A stretch of DNA of 44,257 nt, from assembly GCA_001725415.1 (NCBI GenBank), contig MEGH01000006.1, forward strand, positions 241,728 to 285,984, read 5' to 3'. Positions 1 through 8,037 of the stretch are shown here, in pieces. Origin of the DNA: Pseudonocardia sp. SCN 73-27. GTDB lineage: Bacteria; Actinomycetota; Actinomycetes; Mycobacteriales; Pseudonocardiaceae. Numbering within the stretch: position 1 is the stretch's first letter; each line of letters begins with the position of its first letter. The notes beneath the pieces were generated by a model, which worked only from the letters and a program-made list of their open reading frames with translations, made no database searches and was not told the origin of the DNA. The translations under genes and the position numbers were made by a program.

Positions 1-55
1 CGCCGCGCCCGCCGAGCTGCGCGGCTACCTGGCGCGGATCGCCGACGAGCGGTGA
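1..55 (+). CDS. C-terminal end of an unidentified protein (partial)
   Basis: Only the last 17 residues and the stop codon lie in the window; they read AAPAELRGYLARIADER in the frame starting at base 2. The TGA at 53-55 overlaps the GTG start of the next gene as GTGA, which suggests translational coupling with the HAD-like gene that follows. The fragment is too short to assign a family. It is charged and probably helical. Confidence 0.6.
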   Translation, partial: AAPAELRGYLARIADER

Positions 56-447
56 CCGACGCGCTGAAGGGCCTGATCCTCGACGTGGGCGGCGTCCTCA
101 CCGACGGCCCGCCGGTCACGCATCTCCCCGCCCGGGCGAGAGCGGCCGGGATCCGGACCGCGCTGCTGACGGACGCGTCGTCGGTGGCGCCGGAGCTCGC
201 GGCCCTGGTCGACGTCGTGCGGCTGGGGTCCGACGGACCTCGCAAGCCGCACCCGGACGCGTTCCGGGCGGCCGCGGCGGCTCTCGGGGTGCCGGTCGAG
301 CAGTGCGTGGTCGTCGACGACGCGGAGGCCAACGTGCGCGGGGCGCGGGAGGCGGGCGCGGTCGTCGTCAGGCATGCGGACGCAGAGACGACAGTGCTCG
401 AGGTGGAGATCCTGCTGGACCTGCACCCCGAGCACCGCCGGAACTGA
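52..447 (+). CDS. Small HAD-superfamily hydrolase
   Basis: A 131-residue protein with the HAD signature motifs in order: motif I DVGGVLTD near residues 11-18, motif II LLTDAS near 41-46, the motif III lysine in RKPHPDAF near 64-71, and motif IV VVDDAEAN near 87-94. The second motif I acid is replaced by glycine, as is common in HAD-IA proteins of the DVGGVL type. The protein is short and the helical cap is nearly absent, so the substrate cannot be predicted; a small phosphomonoester is the usual expectation. The GTG start overlaps the preceding stop, which supports an operon with the truncated upstream gene. Confidence 0.85.
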   Translation: MTDALKGLILDVGGVLTDGPPVTHLPARARAAGIRTALLTDASSVAPELAALVDVVRLGSDGPRKPHPDAFRAAAAALGVPVEQCVVVDDAEANVRGAREAGAVVVRHADAETTVLEVEILLDLHPEHRRN

Positions 448-451
448 CGCG

Positions 452-667
452 TCAGGCGTTGGGCGGGGGCTGCTCCTCGGGAGCGGGGGCCGGGGCGGTG
501 GTGTCGCCGTCGCCGGTGGCGCCCTTGGCCTTGCCGACGGCCCCGTCGATCTGGTCGTCGTGCCCCTCGAAGCGGCCCTTGGCGGCTTCACCGGCCTTGT
601 CGAGGCCCTGGTCCACCTTGTCGTCGTGCTGGTTCAGCAGGTCCTTGGCCTTGTCCATGAGTCCCAT
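452..667 (-). CDS. MT0933/Rv0909-like antitoxin-family small protein
   Basis: A 71-residue acidic, lysine-rich protein beginning MGLMDKAKDLLNQHDDKVDQ and containing repeated KAGEAAKGRFEG-type helical heptads, then a Pro/Ala/Glu tail. It resembles the MT0933-like antitoxin family (Rv0909), in which short CsbD-like helical proteins pair with a toxin. No toxin gene lies next to it: the neighbours are a HAD hydrolase (convergent) and a lactate dehydrogenase-like gene. It may therefore be an orphan antitoxin or a general stress protein. A GAGG element lies about 13 bases before the ATG at 667; a second in-frame ATG at 658 is possible. Confidence 0.7.
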   Translation of the reverse strand: MGLMDKAKDLLNQHDDKVDQGLDKAGEAAKGRFEGHDDQIDGAVGKAKGATGDGDTTAPAPAPEEQPPPNA

Positions 668-711
668 GCGCTGCACTGTCGTCCCCTCGCGCCGGTCCCG
701 CCACCGGAGGC

Positions 712-1932
712 TCACCCGTTCGAGCGAAGGCGGACGTGCTCCGGACGGAGGTCGTCGATGCGCGTGACGCCCATGAGGGCGAGGGTGCGTTCGATCTCGC
801 CGCGCAGGATGGCGACGGTCTTCTCGACGCCCCGACGCCCACCGGCCATGAGCCCGTAGAGGTAGGCGCGGCCGACGAGAGCGGCGTTGGCGCCCAGGGC
901 GATCGCGGCGACGATGTCGGCGCCGTGGGTGATCCCGGTGTCGACGAGGACGTCGGCCTCGCCCTTGAGCTCGGCGACGGTCGGTTCGATCAGCTCGAGG
1001 GGGACGGGGGCGCGGTCGAGCTGGCGGCCGCCGTGGTTGGACAGCAGCACGGCGTCGGCCCCGGCGTCGACGACGCGGCGGGCGTCGGTGACGGACTGGA
1101 TGCCCTTGATCACGAGCGTGCCGGGCCACGTGCCGCGCAGCCATTCGACGTCGGCCATGGTCAGGGCGGGGTCGAACACCCTGTTGATCATCTGGGCGAT
1201 GGTCCCGTCGGTGCCCTGCAGGTTGGAGAAGGCCAAGGGGTCGGTGGTGAACATGTCGAACCACCAGTGCGGGTGCCGGGCGCCGTCGAGGAAGGTCCGC
1301 AGGCTGAGCGCGGGCGGGATGGTGAGGCCGTTGCGGACGTCGCGCAGCCGCGCCCCGCCGACCGGGGTGTCGACGGTGAGCATGAGGGTGTCGTAGCCGG
1401 CGTCGGCCGCGCGCTGGACGAGGTCCTTGGCGTAGGCGCGGTCGCGCCACAGGTAGAGCTGGAACCAGCGCCGCACGCTCGGGGCGACGTCGACGACCTG
1501 CTCGATCGTCGTGGTGCCCATCGTCGAGAGGGAGAACGGGATGCCGACCTCCTGTGCGACCGACGCCACCGCGCTCTCGCCCTCGGTGTGCATCATGCGC
1601 GTGAACCCGGTGGGGGCGAACGCGAACGGCAGGGTGGAGCGCTGCCCGAGGATGGTGCGGGAGGTGTCGATCTCGGAGACGTCGCGCAGCACGGTCGGGA
1701 CGAACTCGACGCGGGCGTAGGCGCTGCGGGAGCGGGAGAGGCTCAGCTCGCCGTCGGCGGCGCCGTCGGTGTAGTCGAAGACGGCGCGGGGGGTGCGACG
1801 CCGGGCGATCGCGCGCAGGTCGGCGATGTTGGCGGCGCGGGCGAGGCGGCGTTCGGTCGCATCCCAGCGGATCGGTGCCGGTCGCAGGAGCGGCAGGATC
1901 TCGGAGGGTTTCGGCATGCGACGGTGCACCAT
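712..1932 (-). CDS. lldD: FMN-dependent L-lactate/alpha-hydroxy-acid dehydrogenase
   Basis: A 406-residue TIM-barrel flavoprotein of the LldD/glycolate oxidase family, predicted to oxidise L-lactate (or a related 2-hydroxy acid) to pyruvate and pass electrons to quinones at the membrane. Family marks include RRTPRAVFDYTDGAA near the N-terminus, FAPTGF, the FMN/substrate motif SNHGGRQLD near residue 300 with the catalytic His and the substrate-binding Arg, and the phosphate-binding VGRAYLYGL. It closely resembles mycobacterial LldD2 (Rv1872c, from memory). The ATG at 1932 is preceded by a GTGAGG ribosome site; an in-frame ATG at 1917 is the alternative. It lies about 100 bases downstream of the rRNA methylase on the same strand. 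Confidence 0.92.
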   Translation of the reverse strand: MVHRRMPKPSEILPLLRPAPIRWDATERRLARAANIADLRAIARRRTPRAVFDYTDGAADGELSLSRSRSAYARVEFVPTVLRDVSEIDTSRTILGQRSTLPFAFAPTGFTRMMHTEGESAVASVAQEVGIPFSLSTMGTTTIEQVVDVAPSVRRWFQLYLWRDRAYAKDLVQRAADAGYDTLMLTVDTPVGGARLRDVRNGLTIPPALSLRTFLDGARHPHWWFDMFTTDPLAFSNLQGTDGTIAQMINRVFDPALTMADVEWLRGTWPGTLVIKGIQSVTDARRVVDAGADAVLLSNHGGRQLDRAPVPLELIEPTVAELKGEADVLVDTGITHGADIVAAIALGANAALVGRAYLYGLMAGGRRGVEKTVAILRGEIERTLALMGVTRIDDLRPEHVRLRSNG

Positions 1933-2036
1933 TGCCTCACCCTAAGCATCTGCGCGGCGGCCCTGAAACCACTTGGGCGCGACCGTGGTCGACGGCGGCG
2001 ACGACGATGCCCGCGTCCACGGCTGCGAGCGGTGTG

Positions 2037-2807
2037 TCACCGCCTGCGGCGCAACAGTTCGTAGGCGGCTACGGCGCCGGCGCTGGCGACGTTGAGCGAC
2101 TCGACGCCACCGAACATCGGGATGGACAGCGTGCCGTCGAGGTGCGCGCGGACGTCGGCGGACAGGCCGTCGGTCTCGTTGCCCAGCACCAGTGCGACGC
2201 GCTCGGGCAGCTCGGCGTCGAGCAGCGAGTCGCCGCCCGCGGCCAGCCCGTACACGGCGAACCCGGCGGCGCGCAGGGTGGCGCAGCCCTCGGCGGCGGT
2301 GGCCGAGCGCAACACCGGTGCGGAGAAGGCCACACCCGCGGAGGCCTTGATCACCAACGGGTCGATCGACGGGACACCGCGGCGCGGGACGAGCACACCC
2401 TCGAGGCCCGCGGCGGTGGCGCTGCGCAGGATCATTCCGACGTTGGCGGGGTTGGTGACCGCGTCCAGCACGAGGACGGAGGCGCCGCGGCGGGTGCCCA
2501 GGTCGGCGACGAACTCCTCGACGGGCGCCATCCGCGGGGCGACGACGTCGGCGAGCACGCCCTGGTCGTGGCGACCGTTGCCCGCGAGAACCTTCACCCG
2601 GTGCGCCGACGCCGTCTCCACGCGCACGCCGCGGGAGCGGGCGGCGTCGCGGATCGCGCGGACCGGTTCGCCCCGGCTGCCCTCGGCCAGCAGGACCTTG
2701 TCGACGACGAGCGACTCGTCGGCCAACGCCTCCAGGACGGGCTTGCGGCCGTACACCGTGATGAAGGTGTCCTTGGGCGATCGGGTCGATGAACGCGGTT
2801 CGGGCAC
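2037..2807 (-). CDS. TrmH/SpoU-family RNA 2'-O-methyltransferase
   Basis: A 256-residue protein with the two-part layout of RlmB/TsnR-like enzymes: a small L30e-like RNA-binding N-terminal domain (VYGRKPVLEAL near residues 18-28) and a C-terminal SPOUT knot. The knot motifs are VLDAVTNPANVGMILRSA (motif 1, N and R residues), ALVLGNETDGL (motif 2) and IPMFGGVESLNVASAGAVA (motif 3). It should methylate the ribose of a guanosine or uridine in rRNA or tRNA using S-adenosylmethionine; the exact base is not predictable here. The start is taken as GTG at 2807, which leaves room for the divergent promoter of the neighbouring WS/DGAT gene; no strong ribosome site supports it. Confidence 0.85.
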   Translation of the reverse strand: MPEPRSSTRSPKDTFITVYGRKPVLEALADESLVVDKVLLAEGSRGEPVRAIRDAARSRGVRVETASAHRVKVLAGNGRHDQGVLADVVAPRMAPVEEFVADLGTRRGASVLVLDAVTNPANVGMILRSATAAGLEGVLVPRRGVPSIDPLVIKASAGVAFSAPVLRSATAAEGCATLRAAGFAVYGLAAGGDSLLDAELPERVALVLGNETDGLSADVRAHLDGTLSIPMFGGVESLNVASAGAVAAYELLRRRR

Positions 2808-2830
2808 GACAGAAGCGTCCCACGCGACCG

Positions 2831-2836
2831 TAGGAT
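2831..2836 (+). promoter_or_regulatory. Minus-10 hexamer TAGGAT placed for a leaderless mRNA
   Basis: TAGGAT fits the actinobacterial -10 pattern TANNNT. Only seven bases separate it from the ATG at 2844, so transcription would start at or next to the start codon and give a leaderless transcript. There is no purine-rich ribosome site before this ATG, which agrees. A weak -35 candidate (GACAGA) lies about 17 bases further upstream. Confidence 0.5.
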
Positions 2837-2843
2837 CATCGGC

Positions 2844-4253
2844 ATGCCGCCCCGGCTCTCCGCGCTCGACGCCTCTTTCCTCTACCTGGAGGAGGCGTCC
2901 ACGCCCATGCACGTCGGCGGCGTCGCCATCTTCGAGCGCCCCGAGGCCGGGTTCGACTACGACGGCCTGGTCGACCTCATCGAGCAGCGCATCTCGCTGG
3001 TGCCGCGCTACCGGCAGAAGGTGCGCCACGTCCCGGGCAACCTCGCGCGCCCGGTCTGGGTCGACGACCAGGACTTCGACATCGCCTACCACGTGCGACG
3101 CTCGGCGCTGCCGCGTCCGGGGTCCGACGAGGCGCTGGCCGAGCTCGTGGCGCGGCTGATGTCGCGCCCGCTCGACCACACGCGGCCGTTGTGGGAGATG
3201 TACCTGGTCGAAGGGCTGGCCGACAACCGGGCGGCCGTCATCACCAAGACGCACCAGGCGATGGTCGACGGCATCAGCGCCATCGACATCGGCCAGGTCA
3301 TCCTCGACGTCTCCCCGGACCCGCGGGAGATCCCCGAGGAGCTGTGGATGCCCCACCCCGAGCCGAGCGCGCCGACGCTGCTGCTGGAGGCGTTGGGGGA
3401 CATGGTGTCGCAGCCGCAGGAGTTCGTCGAGAACGTGCGGACCGCCACCGGCGACGCGATCGCGACCGCCGGCAAGGTCGCGGGGGTCGCGACGAAGCTG
3501 TTCACCATGGCGCGCACCGCGTCGCGGCGGGCTCCGGGGACGCCGCTGAACGTCGACATCTCCACGCAGCGCCGGTTCGCGGTGGCCCGCACCGACCTGC
3601 AGGCCTACCGCCGGATCCGCGCCGCCCACGGCTGCACGGTCAACGACGCGGTGCTCAGCGTCATCTCCGGTGCCCTGCGTGACTGGCTGCTCTCCCGTGG
3701 CGAACCGGTCACGGCGTCGGCGTCGGTGCGGGCGATGGTGCCGCTGTCGGTGCGGGGCGAGGCCGACGTGCCCAGCTCCGCGACGGCGGGATCGCTGGGC
3801 AACCGGGTGTCGTCGTTCCTGGTCGACCTGCCGGTCGGCGAGGCGAGCCCGCTGGTGCGGCTGCGGCACGTCTCGCACGCGATGGCCGAGCACACCGCGG
3901 GCGGCCAGTCGGTCGGCGCGGACACGTTGGTGCGCATCGGCGGGTTCGCGCCGCCGACGCTGCACGCGCTGGGCGCCCGCGCGGCGAGCGGGTTCTCCAA
4001 GCGCATCTTCAACCTCGTCGTGACGAACGTCCCCGGCCCGCAGTTCCCCCTCTACGCCGCGGGTGCGCGCATGCTGGAGATGTTCCCCGTCGTGCCGCTG
4101 GCCAAGGGACAGGCACTCTCGATCGGCCTGACCAGCTACGACGGCGGGGTGTACTACGGGTTCAACGGCGATCGCGACGCGATGCACGACGTCGACGTCC
4201 TCGCAGGCCTCGTGGACGAGGCGCTCGACGAACTGCTGGCCACGGCCGGCTGA
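2844..4253 (+). CDS. WS/DGAT wax ester synthase/diacylglycerol acyltransferase
   Basis: A 469-residue member of the bifunctional wax ester synthase/acyl-CoA:diacylglycerol acyltransferase family, which makes triacylglycerol or wax ester storage lipids at the inner membrane and lipid droplets. The N-terminus LSALDASFLYLEEASTPMHVG and the C-terminal NVPGP motif are diagnostic. The catalytic element normally HHxxxDG reads THQAMVDG near residue 137: the second, catalytic His and the Asp are kept, the first His is Thr. Family members with this variant may have weak or different acyltransferase activity. The following DUF6912 gene is 23 bases away and probably co-transcribed. Confidence 0.92.
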   Translation: MPPRLSALDASFLYLEEASTPMHVGGVAIFERPEAGFDYDGLVDLIEQRISLVPRYRQKVRHVPGNLARPVWVDDQDFDIAYHVRRSALPRPGSDEALAELVARLMSRPLDHTRPLWEMYLVEGLADNRAAVITKTHQAMVDGISAIDIGQVILDVSPDPREIPEELWMPHPEPSAPTLLLEALGDMVSQPQEFVENVRTATGDAIATAGKVAGVATKLFTMARTASRRAPGTPLNVDISTQRRFAVARTDLQAYRRIRAAHGCTVNDAVLSVISGALRDWLLSRGEPVTASASVRAMVPLSVRGEADVPSSATAGSLGNRVSSFLVDLPVGEASPLVRLRHVSHAMAEHTAGGQSVGADTLVRIGGFAPPTLHALGARAASGFSKRIFNLVVTNVPGPQFPLYAAGARMLEMFPVVPLAKGQALSIGLTSYDGGVYYGFNGDRDAMHDVDVLAGLVDEALDELLATAG

Positions 4254-4276
4254 CGAACAGCTCCGGAAGGGCGAAC

Positions 4277-4783
4277 GTGCGGATCTACCTCCCTGGGACG
4301 TGGCCGATGCTGGCGCGGCTGGTCAAGACGGGCAAGTTCGAGCCCATCGGCGGAACCGCGTTCGCGCTGACGCCGCGGCTGCGCGAGGCGTACGTCGCCG
4401 GTGACGACGAGGAGCTCGAGTACGCGGCGATGCTGGAGGCGGCGCGGGCGTCGCTGCGGCTGCTGGCCGTGGAGTTCGGGCTGGGCGAGGACGACACCCC
4501 GGCGCGGCGCGTCGTCGTGGCCGCCGACGTCGGCGACGTGACCCTGCGCCCGGATCTCGACGACGGCGCCGTCCGCGTCTCCGGCGCGGTGCCGATGGAG
4601 TCGATCGCGGCCGTGCACGTCGACGTCGCCGACGCCGAGCACGCCGTGCGCCAGGCCGCGGGCGCGGTCGACGCCGCCGACCTGGGCGACCTCGACGCCG
4701 AGTTCCTCATCGGCGAGGCCGAGGACCACGAGCTGGCCTGGTACGCGCCGGGGGAGATCGCCTTCGTCGTCGAGCTGGGCTGA
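4277..4783 (+). CDS. DUF6912-family protein of unknown function
   Basis: A 168-residue acidic protein beginning MRIYLPGTWPMLARLV, a start typical of the actinobacterial DUF6912 family. It has no signal peptide or membrane segment and no recognisable catalytic motif. The second half is rich in VxVxDAEHAV-like repeats of beta strand and helix. The GTG start at 4277 has a good ribosome site (GGAAGG, seven bases upstream). It follows the WS/DGAT gene closely, and a comparable pairing is remembered from the mycobacterial Rv3231c region, so a role near lipid or phosphate metabolism is possible but unproven. Confidence 0.75.
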   Translation: MRIYLPGTWPMLARLVKTGKFEPIGGTAFALTPRLREAYVAGDDEELEYAAMLEAARASLRLLAVEFGLGEDDTPARRVVVAADVGDVTLRPDLDDGAVRVSGAVPMESIAAVHVDVADAEHAVRQAAGAVDAADLGDLDAEFLIGEAEDHELAWYAPGEIAFVVELG

Positions 4784-4833
4784 TCCCCCGCGGGGGTGAT
4801 TCGCGGGCGCCGTCCGGCAGCGAGGCTGGGGGA

Positions 4834-5517
4834 GTGACCCTGCCTGCCGCCGTCCTGTTCGACCTCGACGGCACCGTCGCCGATTCCGCCGACTCGATCC
4901 TCGGCTGCCTCGCCGAGGCGTTCGCCGAGATCGGGGTGGTCGCGCCGGCCGCGGCGCTGGACCGCGGGATCCTCGGCCCGCCGCTGTCGACGGCCCTGCC
5001 TCCGCTGGTCGGCGACGACGTCACCGCCGCGGTGCTGCCCGTCTACCGCACGCTCTACGCCGACCACGGGGCGGAGGCGGTGCGGGTCTTCCCGCGCGTC
5101 GACGAGGTCGTGCGGCGGCTGCACGCCGCGGGCGTCGTCGTCGCGGTGGCGACGAGCAAGTCGCAGGTCAACGCCGATCTCATCGTCGCCCACCTCGGGC
5201 TCGACGACGTGTTCGCGACGGTCTGCGGCGACACGCCCGACCACGCCCGGCCGACGAAGGCCCACGTGATCGCGGAGGTGTTGGACCGCATCGGCGGAAA
5301 GATCGGAGACGGCCGGGCGTCGGCGGTGATGGTGGGCGACCGGCACCTCGACGTCGTCGGCGCCCGCGTGCACGGGATGCCGTTCGTCGGCGCCGGCTGG
5401 GGCTACGGCCTGCCCGACGAGCTGCTCGTCGCCGGTGCCGAGGTGATCTGCGCGGACGCGGACGCCCTGGCCGGGGCGCTCGGCCTGGCGGTGGAGACGG
5501 TCGCTCAGTCGCGTTGA
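4834..5517 (+). CDS. Gph-like HAD phosphatase
   Basis: A 227-residue HAD-IA hydrolase of the phosphoglycolate phosphatase/PpaX type. Motif I is FDLDGTVADS (residues 9-18) with both catalytic aspartates, motif II is VATSKS near 108, the motif III lysine is in RPTKAHVI, and motif IV is VMVGDRHLDV near residue 168, followed by the typical GAGWGYG loop. The helical cap (residues 20-80) is of C1 type. It is a cytoplasmic phosphatase for phosphoglycolate or another small metabolite. Its 3' end overlaps the convergent transporter gene by 13 bases. Confidence 0.85.
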   Translation: MTLPAAVLFDLDGTVADSADSILGCLAEAFAEIGVVAPAAALDRGILGPPLSTALPPLVGDDVTAAVLPVYRTLYADHGAEAVRVFPRVDEVVRRLHAAGVVVAVATSKSQVNADLIVAHLGLDDVFATVCGDTPDHARPTKAHVIAEVLDRIGGKIGDGRASAVMVGDRHLDVVGARVHGMPFVGAGWGYGLPDELLVAGAEVICADADALAGALGLAVETVAQSR

Positions 5518-6302
5518 CGGCGCTCCTCGGTGACCTTGTGCGGCACCTGGAGCAGCCGCAGCATCGTCACCAGGAGCAGCCCGCCGAGCATGTTCCCCAG
5601 CGCGGCGAAGGCGGCCAGCCCGGCCCAGTCGCCGTAGCCGAAGGGGGCTCCGGCGTGCAGCGCGGCGAAGCACAGCAGTGACGCGACGACGGCGTGGTTC
5701 ACCGAGCCCGCGCCGAGCAGGAACCCCATGCCGACGGCGGGCACGAGGCGCACCCCGTCGGAGTTGGTGGAGTGCTGCATGTGGGTCATGAGCGTGATCA
5801 GGAACCCGCCGGTCAGCGCCAGCGCGAACGCCTGCCACCCGATGCCGAGCCGCACGTAGGTCCCTGCGGACTCGATGGCGGTCTCGTGCAGCGACGGGAA
5901 CCCGGCCATCAGGATCCACGTGATCACCCAGCCGCCCGCGAGGTTGGTGGCCAGCGTGACGACCCACAGCCGCAGCAGCGCGGTCCAGCGGCTCGCCTTC
6001 GCGACCACCGCGGCGACCGGCACGAGGAAGTCCTCGGTGAACAGCTCCGAGCGGGCCAGGGTGAGAGCCACGAAGCCGATCGCGAACGCCAGCCCGCCCA
6101 GCAGCGTGCTGCCCGTGGCGTGCTCGACCAGCAGCAGCCCCAGCACACCGACGCCGATGTCCAGCCCGCCGAGCGTGCCGGTGGCCAGCAGGCCCGGCCA
6201 GGACCGGCCGAGCCGCTGGGTGCCCTCGTCGACGAGCCGGTCGAAGGTCCGTTCGGTGTCGGCCTGAGCGACGTCCGGTTCCCCGGCACTGCGTGCGTGC
6301 AT
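5505..6302 (-). CDS. Formate/nitrite transporter (FNT) family protein
   Basis: A 265-residue integral membrane protein with about six hydrophobic helices and a short polar N-terminus, matching the FNT channel fold (FocA, NirC, HSC). The segment GAGSVNHAVVASL near residue 203 carries the central-pore His seen in this family, and the N-terminal part has LGGLDIGVGVLGLLLVEHATG. It should conduct a small monovalent anion such as formate, nitrite or hydrosulfide across the cytoplasmic membrane. No formate or nitrite enzyme lies nearby, so the substrate is open. The gene is divergent from the enoyl-CoA hydratase, with 103 bases between. Confidence 0.88.
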   Translation of the reverse strand: MHARSAGEPDVAQADTERTFDRLVDEGTQRLGRSWPGLLATGTLGGLDIGVGVLGLLLVEHATGSTLLGGLAFAIGFVALTLARSELFTEDFLVPVAAVVAKASRWTALLRLWVVTLATNLAGGWVITWILMAGFPSLHETAIESAGTYVRLGIGWQAFALALTGGFLITLMTHMQHSTNSDGVRLVPAVGMGFLLGAGSVNHAVVASLLCFAALHAGAPFGYGDWAGLAAFAALGNMLGGLLLVTMLRLLQVPHKVTEERRQRD

Positions 6303-6405
6303 CGGCGGAGATTAAGCGGGATGTCCGGGTCGCGCCGGGCGGGTGGTGATCGCGCGCCGCGCCCGGATCGGCTAGACCTGAGGGTCCCCGACGAGGAGGA
6401 GCCCG

Positions 6406-7281
6406 TTGCCCTACACCGAGATCGCCTACGAGGTCGCCGACGGCGTCGCGACGATCACCCTCGACCGCCCGGCGAAGCTCAACGCGTTCACCACCACGAT
6501 GGCCGACGAGATCGTCGCCGCGTTCGACGCGACCGACGCCGACCCTGGAGTCCGCGTCGTCGTCGTGACGGGCCGGGGCCGCGGGTTCTGCGCCGGTGCC
6601 GACCTCGGGCGGGGCGCCTCGACCTTCGACTCCTCCGACGGCGCCCGCGCCGCCGACCAGACCCACGGCACCGTCGACGGCGTCCCGCGCGACCGCGGCG
6701 GCGTGACGTCGCTGCGGATCGCGGCGTCCCGCAAGCCGGTCATCGGGGCGATCAACGGCCCGGCCGTCGGCATCGGCGCCACCATGACGCTGCCCATGGA
6801 CGTGCGGATCGCGGCCGAGTCCGCCCGGTTCGGGTTCGTCTTCGCCCGCCGCGGGCTCGTGCCGGAGGCGGCGTCGAGCTGGTTCCTGCCGCGCGTCGTC
6901 GGCATCTCGCGGGCGATGGAGTGGGTCGCGACCGGCAGGGTGTTCGACGCCGCCGAGGCCCTCGCCGGTGGGCTCGTGTCCCGCGTCGTGCCGGATGCCG
7001 ACCTCGCCGACAGCGTGCGCGCGCTGGCGGCGGAGATCGTCGACAACACGTCGGCGGTGTCGGTGGCGGTGTCGCGGCAGCTGCTGTGGTCGATGCTGGG
7101 TGCGCCCGGGCCGTGGGAGGCCCACCGGCTCGACTCCCGCGCCATCGACGCCCTCGGCCGCGGCCCCGACGCCGCGGAGGGTGTCACGTCGTTCCTGGAG
7201 AAGCGGGCCCCGGCATTCCCGGGGCAGGTCCCGGCCGACTACCCGGACATCGTCCCGCCCTGGCCGCCGCACACGTCCTGA
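6406..7281 (+). CDS. Enoyl-CoA hydratase/isomerase family protein
   Basis: A 291-residue crotonase-fold enzyme. LDRPAKLNAFT (residues 19-29) and GRGFCAGADLG near 62-72 form the first half of the oxyanion hole, and INGPAVGIGATMTLPMDVRIA near 118-138 the second. The catalytic Glu expected at the next helix is in RRGLVPEAASSWFLPR, which matches hydratases that keep one glutamate. It should act on 2-enoyl-CoA in fatty-acid or side-chain beta-oxidation. The start is TTG at 6406, chosen because GAGGAGGAG sits directly upstream and the product begins in register with the family. It ends before a strong hairpin. Confidence 0.88.
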   Translation: MPYTEIAYEVADGVATITLDRPAKLNAFTTTMADEIVAAFDATDADPGVRVVVVTGRGRGFCAGADLGRGASTFDSSDGARAADQTHGTVDGVPRDRGGVTSLRIAASRKPVIGAINGPAVGIGATMTLPMDVRIAAESARFGFVFARRGLVPEAASSWFLPRVVGISRAMEWVATGRVFDAAEALAGGLVSRVVPDADLADSVRALAAEIVDNTSAVSVAVSRQLLWSMLGAPGPWEAHRLDSRAIDALGRGPDAAEGVTSFLEKRAPAFPGQVPADYPDIVPPWPPHTS

Positions 7282-7302
7282 GTCGCACGCCGCCTGACCT
7301 GC

Positions 7303-7349
7303 ACGAACGGCACAGTCGGGCGACTCGGTCGCGCGACTGTGCCGTTCGT
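7303..7349. terminator. Long hairpin between convergent genes
   Basis: Bases 7303-7318 and 7334-7349 are perfect reverse complements (16 bp; arm core CGAACGGCACAGTCG). A further 5-bp stem, 7320-7324 with 7328-7332, lies inside the loop across a single G/G mismatch. The position between convergent genes fits a bidirectional terminator, although a U-tract is absent, as is usual in GC-rich actinobacteria. Confidence 0.7.
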
Positions 7350-7371
7350 TCGGGTCGTGAAGGCCGACGTG

Positions 7372-7953
7372 TCAGTCGTGGCCCCAGTGGTCGCCGCGGC
7401 GCAGCTCGCGGCGCTCGTCGCGGTCGAGCCGGCGCTCCTCGCGCTCGCGGCCGCGGTCGCCGCCGTAGACGATGCCGCCGACGATCGGGATCAGCAGGAA
7501 GAAGATCCACGCCTGCGCGAACACGTTGTTCAGCGCCAGGAACAGCACGAGCGCGATGATCGGGGTGACCGCGACGATCCGCGGGCCCCACCCGGAGAAC
7601 CCGCCCCGGGCCTCGGGCTGGCGGGAGGTCGCATCGACGACGGGGAGCCGGGACGTCGGGGTCGGCTCCGTCGACGGCTGTCCGGGCAGCTGCGGGTGCG
7701 GCGCCGGGAGGTCGGTGAACAGGGCCTGGAGCTCGCTCGCCACCGTCGCGCCCGCCGCGGCGGCCGACCGGTCGGCGTACTCCTCGACGCCGAGGCGGCC
7801 AGCCTCCAGGTGCGCGTCGAGGGCCTTGGCGGCGGCCTCGCGTTCGGCGGTCCCGATCCGCAGCGCGGGCGGCCCGGTCTCCTTGCGCAGCGCAGGCGGC
7901 TCACCCTGCGACGGGTCCTGCGTGGCGCCGCCCTCGGTTCCCCCCGTGGTCAT
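7372..7953 (-). CDS. DUF1707 (SHOCT-like) membrane protein
   Basis: A 193-residue protein. After a disordered N-terminus, residues 31-84 match the DUF1707 helical domain (LRIGTAEREAAAKALDAHL, then GRLGVEEYADR and ELQALFTDLP). A Pro-rich linker follows, then a hydrophobic stretch long enough for two membrane helices (about residues 128-165) and a tail of alternating Arg, Asp and Glu. DUF1707 proteins are probably membrane-associated regulators or oligomerising scaffolds; no enzymatic motif is visible. The ATG at 7953 begins MTTGGTEGG but lacks a convincing ribosome site, so a start further upstream is possible. Confidence 0.78.
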   Translation of the reverse strand: MTTGGTEGGATQDPSQGEPPALRKETGPPALRIGTAEREAAAKALDAHLEAGRLGVEEYADRSAAAAGATVASELQALFTDLPAPHPQLPGQPSTEPTPTSRLPVVDATSRQPEARGGFSGWGPRIVAVTPIIALVLFLALNNVFAQAWIFFLLIPIVGGIVYGGDRGREREERRLDRDERRELRRGDHWGHD

Positions 7954-8037
7954 GGGAAGGAGCTTGCCACCCGGTAGGGGGTGACGCGTAGCGGGTCGCC
8001 GGATGACAGCCGGGAATCGCGGGTCCACGCTTGGGGC

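Noticed and set aside
2037-4187. A 716-codon leftward open frame across the rRNA methylase and the antisense of the WS/DGAT gene
   Set aside because: Only its last 256 codons resemble a protein family; the rest is the Arg/Asp/Gly-rich translation expected from the wrong strand of a G/C3-biased gene.
4785-4796. CCCCCGCGGGGG palindrome after the DUF6912 gene, as a terminator
   Set aside because: It has no loop and only 12 bases, so it cannot form a stable intramolecular hairpin without losing several pairs.
4285-7272. A 995-codon leftward open frame
   Set aside because: It is antisense to the DUF6912, Gph-like and enoyl-CoA hydratase genes and is open only because of codon bias.
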